From positions 248,001 through 312,000 of the forward strand of contig NZ_JBGJKZ010000003.1 in NCBI RefSeq assembly GCF_041359055.1: a stretch of DNA of 64,000 bases. Direction: 5' to 3'. The stretch is from Paenalcaligenes hominis_A (lineage in GTDB: Bacteria > Pseudomonadota > Gammaproteobacteria > Burkholderiales > Burkholderiaceae_B). The notes below the pieces were generated by a model, which was given only the letters and a program-made list of their open reading frames with translations, had not been told where the DNA came from and ran no database searches. The translations under genes were made by a program, and so were the position numbers. Positions 61,201-64,000 of the stretch are shown one piece after another (the stretch's first letter is position 1; every line of letters begins with the position of its first letter).

Positions 61201-61395
61201 GAATTCCGGTGTGAGGGAATTGCCACGGGTTGCGCTTTTTGGGGGATGCCCTGCAGAGCCGTGTGTGAATCCTTTGACCGCATTGACCACGGTGTCGGTA
61301 TAACCAGCAGCAAAGACGGCCATACCACCTGCTGCCAATGAACCATGTTTTAACAGTTTACGTCTGTCGTTGTTGGGTTTGTCCTGTTTACTCAT
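58246..61395 (-). CDS. ttrA: tetrathionate reductase subunit A (molybdopterin catalytic subunit)
   Basis: This is a 1049-aa molybdopterin oxidoreductase predicted to reduce tetrathionate to thiosulfate in the periplasm. It has a Tat signal with Arg11-Arg12 (DRRKLLKHG). The [4Fe-4S] ligands Cys87, Cys90, Cys94 and Cys150 follow, and a Cys266 in NHGSYCGQSF is a candidate molybdenum ligand. The segment KRVGKRGEGKWESISFEQL is typical of the family. The order ttrB-ttrC-ttrA is the one known from Salmonella. A related sulfur or oxyanion reductase cannot be fully excluded. No ttrRS genes lie in the window. Confidence 0.78.
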   Translation of the reverse strand: MSKQDKPNNDRRKLLKHGSLAAGGMAVFAAGYTDTVVNAVKGFTHGSAGHPPKSATRGNSLTPEFTINQETGQLTTQPGQVVSPSLCLGCWTQCGVRVRVDQESNSIMRIAGNPYHPLATTRPADMNLEVREVYAKLGLEYGIDDRATSCARGSSMQQQVTNPYRVLSPLKRVGKRGEGKWESISFEQLIEEVCEGGDLFGEGHVDGLRAIFDRETLIDPDNPEYGPLSNQLIMTDAGNEGRTPLIRRFAQQSFGTMNFANHGSYCGQSFRVGAGLALGNVAGMPHGKPDWSNAEFGLFIGAAPAQSGNPFQRQGRELAEARSRPENPFKYVVVSPVLPTSSSLAAGSGNRWLAVKPATDLALVMGLIRWMLENERFDHKMLAQPGPAAMLAAGEASWCNATHLMINDPSHPRHGTFLRASDMGWPVQEPAEAEEAQTVFVVQRADGSLAPHDTTLESAELFVNRRIVVPGLGETPINVCSSLSKLREEAQRMSLEEYSAQCGVAVQDIVALAEEFTSYGKRAVVDAHGGTMSGAGFYTAYAIAMLNTLVGNLNVKGGLVLDAGPFGPFGPGPRYDFRFKGQTQPKGLSLARNRMAYEKSSEYKRRVAAGENPYPAPAPWYPIVNGTLSSEIVASGMAGYPYKAKAWINHMGNFLYGIAGMRNALYEDLCNPKKMPLIVSIEPFINETSAIADYIVPDTVTYESWGVSAPWADVIAKTSTVRWPVIEPKVSRTADGEPISLESFLISVAKRLDMPGFGDNAIGVPNSETRLGLHSAPDFYLRGFANIAYAMKRPVADASDDDLALTGVNRYEARIKERVSDEEWRKVATIMSRGGRFDRVADAWDENKGQLKLLHEFMLPVWDEKLFLSKHAYTGAHNSGCPTWYPTRMADGSAMREHYSEQEWPFLMTSYKSNLMSSMSIAVDRLRQVHPHNPVSINKADAERLGIRNGDAIRIVSPGHSTQGVAMIRDGVMQGALAIEHGYGHKELGARAHQIDGQTTAHNPALAAGVNINDLGFRDITRGQHNNVWIDWVSGAVVRQGLPARIEKI

Positions 61396-61416
61396 AGCAA
61401 TTTCCGAATTTGTTCA

Positions 61417-62457
61417 TTAAGCATTGTGGGGACGTAGAGCGGTCCAAGAAGGGTAACGGTCTATAAACCAAGTGACCAGGGCTAAAAGAGCTGTACAAAG
61501 ACCAAATACCCCCAGCATCCCTAATAAACCGTCACTACCAAGTGGCATGCTGTGTAAGTAAAGACCTGCACCGTATTTAGGCACACCTTGGACGCTCATG
61601 AGCACAATCCAACGGAATACCCAAGCGGCAGCCATCATCAATAGCGCGCACAGCATAGAGTGCACTGGTGTGCATAACCGAGAGGCAGGTACGCGAAGCA
61701 AAAGAAAGAGAAGCAAAGCCAAAACTACCGAAGCAATAAGGCTAGTACGCCAAGTAGGGTACGTAGTAAATAGCTCTAAAGCAGCGGCAAATGAAGGGTC
61801 TAAGCCAAGCCAGCCAGTAACTAACCAAGCCACTGCGCTAAGCGTAAGAAGTACTAATGCGCTTAACCCTAATTTGCGCATAAATGCAGCAGGTAAAGCT
61901 CCAACGCCACCAGGTAACCAACGTGCTACAAAGAGCATGGCTCCTAAGGCAGCAAGCCAGCCTGTTAAAGCAAAGTTAATGGGAAGAAAATACGTATGCC
62001 AAAGCGGACGTGAACGTAAAATCATGACCTCAGCGCCGGTATAAATCAGAATGCTTAAAGCAGAAACCAGCAAAGCCAAAGCACATACACGCAATAGACT
62101 GTTTTTACCCAACCACCACAGAGCACAAAAGAGCAAAGATAGGCTCACAAAAATGGGCAGAAGTACCGCGCCAATCGACATCCAAGACCACGGTGTAAAA
62201 TGAGCATAAAAATGCCAGAAACGCGCAGGTTGATGCAAGTCTGCCAATAAGGCCACGGGGGCAGAAATCGCCGTCACTGCTAAGACAGTGATAGCGGCAG
62301 GTAAAAGACGACGCTCAGGGGCGTCGACGGGGCGAAGTGCCACCATGGCTGCAGTAATAGCTGTAGTACAAGCAATAGCAACTAAAAAGAAATATTGCAC
62401 TGCCCAAGGTAGCCAGGCCGCATCATAAGAAGGGGTAAGAATTTCAATAATATTCAT
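61417..62457 (-). CDS. ttrC: tetrathionate reductase subunit C (NrfD-like membrane anchor)
   Basis: This is a 346-aa integral membrane protein of the NrfD/PsrC family with about nine helices. It would oxidise quinol and pass electrons to TtrB. FFLVAIACTTAITAAM at the N terminus and ALLADLHQPARFWHFYAHFTPWSWMSIGA match family loops. It lies 11 nt after ttrB and 21 nt before ttrA. Confidence 0.8.
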   Translation of the reverse strand: MNIIEILTPSYDAAWLPWAVQYFFLVAIACTTAITAAMVALRPVDAPERRLLPAAITVLAVTAISAPVALLADLHQPARFWHFYAHFTPWSWMSIGAVLLPIFVSLSLLFCALWWLGKNSLLRVCALALLVSALSILIYTGAEVMILRSRPLWHTYFLPINFALTGWLAALGAMLFVARWLPGGVGALPAAFMRKLGLSALVLLTLSAVAWLVTGWLGLDPSFAAALELFTTYPTWRTSLIASVVLALLLFLLLRVPASRLCTPVHSMLCALLMMAAAWVFRWIVLMSVQGVPKYGAGLYLHSMPLGSDGLLGMLGVFGLCTALLALVTWFIDRYPSWTALRPHNA

Positions 62458-62468
62458 AACGGCATCCT

Positions 62469-63236
62469 TTAGTACTCAGCCACTAAGCGCACGCTAGTCT
62501 GGCCCTCTACGCCATCCACAAACTCATCAGGCATACCAATGTAATAGACACGGGGAGCCGTATTCATATCGGGTTTGAGAACCTTGATCTCGTCTTTGTG
62601 TTCAGCGATAAGTTGCGAAGCAATGCTGTTTGGGTCATTGAGATCCCCAATAATACGTGCACCGCCAACACAGGTTTCGACACAAGCGGGTAATAGACCA
62701 ACTTCCAAACGGTGCTCACAAAAGGTGCATTTATCTGCCGTTTGGGTTTCGTGGTTAATAAAACGGGCATCGTATGGACAGGCTTGTACACAATACGCAC
62801 AACCCACACAGCGATCACTGTCTACCAACACAATGCCATCCTCACGTTGGAAGGTTGCTTGTACGGGGCAAACTGGCACACAGGGAGGGTTATCGCAGTG
62901 GTTACATAAGCGGGGCAGGTTAAACATCGCAGGCAGGCCGTCATCGTAATCAGCGACCTCATATTGCAATACAGTGGTTCTAAATTGACCAATAGGTGGC
63001 TGGTTTTCCATAGAGCAGCCCACAGTACAGGCTTGACAGCCAATACATTTACGCAGATCTATAACCATGCCGTAACGTTTACCAGCTATGCCTGGTCGAC
63101 GCGGAGGCTGGTCATTAATACCCGCTTGTACGGGTTGGATGGGAATGACGGTGGCAGCAGCACCTACCCCCAGCAAGTTTTTTAAAAAACCTCGCTTGCC
63201 AGGTTGTAATTGTTCAGTTTTTACCGTTTTACTCAT
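62469..63236 (-). CDS. ttrB: tetrathionate reductase subunit B (four-cluster ferredoxin)
   Basis: This is a 255-aa periplasmic iron-sulfur subunit. Four cysteine groups bind [4Fe-4S] clusters: CIGCQACTVGC (from Cys64), CNHCDNPPCVPVCP, CVGCAYCVQACP and CTFC...CVETC. The Tat motif is Gly13-Lys14-Arg15-Gly-Phe-Leu-Lys, with Lys in place of the first Arg. Salmonella TtrB is the published case of a natural KR Tat signal, which supports this identity. First gene of ttrBCA. Confidence 0.82.
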   Translation of the reverse strand: MSKTVKTEQLQPGKRGFLKNLLGVGAAATVIPIQPVQAGINDQPPRRPGIAGKRYGMVIDLRKCIGCQACTVGCSMENQPPIGQFRTTVLQYEVADYDDGLPAMFNLPRLCNHCDNPPCVPVCPVQATFQREDGIVLVDSDRCVGCAYCVQACPYDARFINHETQTADKCTFCEHRLEVGLLPACVETCVGGARIIGDLNDPNSIASQLIAEHKDEIKVLKPDMNTAPRVYYIGMPDEFVDGVEGQTSVRLVAEY

Positions 63237-63289
63237 TGGTCTACCTTTAAAGGTGGGCGGATGATGTGATAGTTATTAGCATTTTTGGC

Positions 63290-63322
63290 ATAAGCTTATT
63301 AGCATGATAAATATAAGCTTAT
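63290..63322. repeat. twin ATAAGCTTAT palindromes
   Basis: Two identical 10-bp palindromes ATAAGCTTAT (63290-63299 and 63313-63322) are spaced 23 nt centre to centre, about two helical turns. They lie 54-86 nt before ttrB, in its likely core promoter. They could bind a dimeric regulator; no known consensus is recognised. Confidence 0.5.
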
Positions 63323-63343
63323 ACGGGCAATCCCTTAGGTGGG

Positions 63344-63357
63344 TTGAGTTATATCAA
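63344..63357. promoter_or_regulatory. FNR/ANR-like box
   Basis: TTGAGTTATATCAA matches the FNR consensus TTGAT-N4-ATCAA at 9 of 10 fixed positions. It is centred 114 nt before the ttrB start, a fit for an activator of an anaerobic respiratory operon. Confidence 0.65.
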
Positions 63358-63365
63358 GGGTCGGT

Positions 63366-63394
63366 TAGACAATGAGTAAATAATCCGTTATAGT
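63366..63394 (+). promoter_or_regulatory. promoter of the Mn riboswitch / UPF0016 gene
   Basis: TAGACA (63366-63371), a 17-nt spacer and TATAGT (63389-63394) each match the sigma70 consensus at 5 of 6. Transcription would start near 63401, at the 5' edge of the riboswitch. Confidence 0.6.
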
Positions 63395-63399
63395 TTGGT

Positions 63400-63577
63400 T
63401 CGTCATTGGGGAGTAGCCGCTCTAACACAACAATGTGTAGAGGTCTGCGTCAACATACTTGATCCCTCCTTGGGTCATGGCGCCGACAGTCCTATACCTG
63501 GCAAGACCTTTGACCGTATTGCTTCCAGCATGGCCGGGGAAGCAATACGGTCAATTGTCTAAAAAACCGGCCAGGAG
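63400..63577 (+). ncRNA. yybP-ykoY manganese riboswitch and expression platform
   Basis: The conserved opening GGGGAGTAGCC (from 63408) and GCGTCAACATAC (from 63448) are the two Mn-binding loops of the yybP-ykoY family. The aptamer ends near 63511. A 16-bp perfect hairpin follows (63511-63526 with 63538-63553). Its loop TGGCCGG (63531-63537) complements CCGGCCA (63567-63573) just before the AGGAG, and CCTGGC (63497-63502) complements GCCAGG (63570-63575). No T-run follows, so control is probably at ribosome access. The downstream gene is a known family target. Confidence 0.85.
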
Positions 63578-63587
63578 AAATAATAAA

Positions 63588-64000
63588 GTGGATGCTTTTC
63601 TCGTCTCTACCGGTATTGTGGCATTAGCTGAAATAGGGGATAAAACCCAATTATTGGCATTTATTTTAGCTGCCCGTTTTAAACGCCCCCTACCCATCAT
63701 CTTAGGTATTCTTGTCGCAACATTAGCAAATCACGCATTGGCTAGTGCTCTGGGCGCTTGGTTGCCTGGGTTATTCCAACCCACCACACTCGCTTGGATT
63801 CTTGGGGTTGGTTTTTTGCTTATGGCTGTTTGGATGCTTATCCCAGATACCTTTGATGAAAAAGACGCACAGTTAGCAAAATTTGGTGTATTTACCACTA
63901 CGCTGATTGCTTTTTTCATAGCCGAGATGGGCGATAAAACACAGGTAGCTACCGTGGCTTTAGCGGCACAATATCAGTCGTTTACTTACGTGGTATTGGG
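63588..64000 (+). CDS. mneA: UPF0016/GDT1-family Mn exporter, 3' end cut
   Basis: Only the first 137 codons are inside the window. The start is GTG 63588 with AGGAG upstream. The two family motifs E-x-G-D-K-T-Q are present: AEIGDKTQLLAF (about residues 14-25) and AEMGDKTQVATV. Several hydrophobic helices are visible. Members of this family (MneA, TMEM165) export Mn2+. The upstream Mn riboswitch supports this role. The symbol is by family analogy. Confidence 0.85.
   Translation, partial: MDAFLVSTGIVALAEIGDKTQLLAFILAARFKRPLPIILGILVATLANHALASALGAWLPGLFQPTTLAWILGVGFLLMAVWMLIPDTFDEKDAQLAKFGVFTTTLIAFFIAEMGDKTQVATVALAAQYQSFTYVVL

Noticed and set aside
61598..62044. 148-aa plus-strand ORF antisense to ttrC
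   Set aside because: It is a low-complexity Lys/Ala/Ser-rich shadow of a membrane protein gene, with no ribosome-binding site or family resemblance.
1..64000. tRNA, rRNA, CRISPR, prophage or insertion sequences
   Set aside because: I looked for T-arm-like GTTCGAATC segments, regular direct repeats, and integrase or transposase motifs in the translations, and saw none.

Overview
The window looks like a chromosomal segment of a betaproteobacterium in the Burkholderiales, most likely Alcaligenaceae. The evidence is protein resemblance and conserved gene neighbourhoods: leuS-lptE-holA-proA, fkpB-ispH, purD-hemF-nadD-rsfS-rlmH, kdsA-eno-ftsB, and a class I fructose-bisphosphatase next to pepN. 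GC content is moderate and the coding density is high. Most of the segment is ordinary housekeeping sequence. I see no integrase, transposase, phage gene, rRNA, tRNA or CRISPR array. Genus-level placement is not possible from the sequence alone.

Layout from left to right. 1-7.7 kb (+): a two-subunit 3-oxoacid CoA-transferase, a long Xaa-Pro aminopeptidase, then pyrG, kdsA, eno and ftsB. 7.7-10.0 kb (-): a TadE-like protein, hslO and an RDD membrane protein. 10.0-10.34 kb: a gene-poor interval with a 65-bp inverted-repeat structure and tiny ORFs. 10.3-17.8 kb (-): a probable operon leuS-lptE-holA-proA-hemJ-rlmL. 18.0-23.5 kb: ribosomal protein genes rpmG, rpmB and rpmE2, a Bcr/CflA exporter, cfa and a large glycosyltransferase-like membrane protein. 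23.5-28.0 kb: radC, fkpB-ispH, a beta-hydroxyacid dehydrogenase and a DUF945 protein. 28.0-34.5 kb (-): an eight-gene operon yebC-purD-hemF-nadD-rsfS-rlmH-pyk-maf. 34.8-44.1 kb: ghrA, qor, fbp, pepN, a DUF4136 lipoprotein, an H-NS-like protein, a nitrilase-family amidase and tldD.

44.2-51.1 kb is an osmoprotection island. The ectR-ectABCD operon makes ectoine and 5-hydroxyectoine from aspartate semialdehyde. It faces a convergent ehuBCDA-type ABC importer. Both outer ends carry almost the same 20-bp palindromic site (19 of 20 bases). At ectR the site overlaps the -10 of a near-perfect sigma70 promoter; at ehuB it overlaps the -35. This suggests that EctR, a MarR-type regulator, controls synthesis and uptake together.

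51.2-52.5 kb carries aroG (DAHP synthase). It is preceded by a 30-codon leader ORF with its own ribosome-binding site and the run FFFFYFYAF, then an intrinsic terminator and a competing antiterminator pairing. This is the layout of a phenylalanine/tyrosine transcription attenuator and is the most interesting regulatory element in the window.

52.6-58.1 kb holds mnmA, a TSUP transporter, a GST, purB, a small lipoprotein and ribA. 58.2-63.2 kb (-) is a ttrBCA-type tetrathionate reductase operon. It has an FNR-like box upstream and a Tat signal on TtrB in which Lys-Arg replaces Arg-Arg. The right edge holds a yybP-ykoY (Mn2+) riboswitch with its own promoter, leading into a truncated UPF0016/GDT1-family manganese exporter gene.
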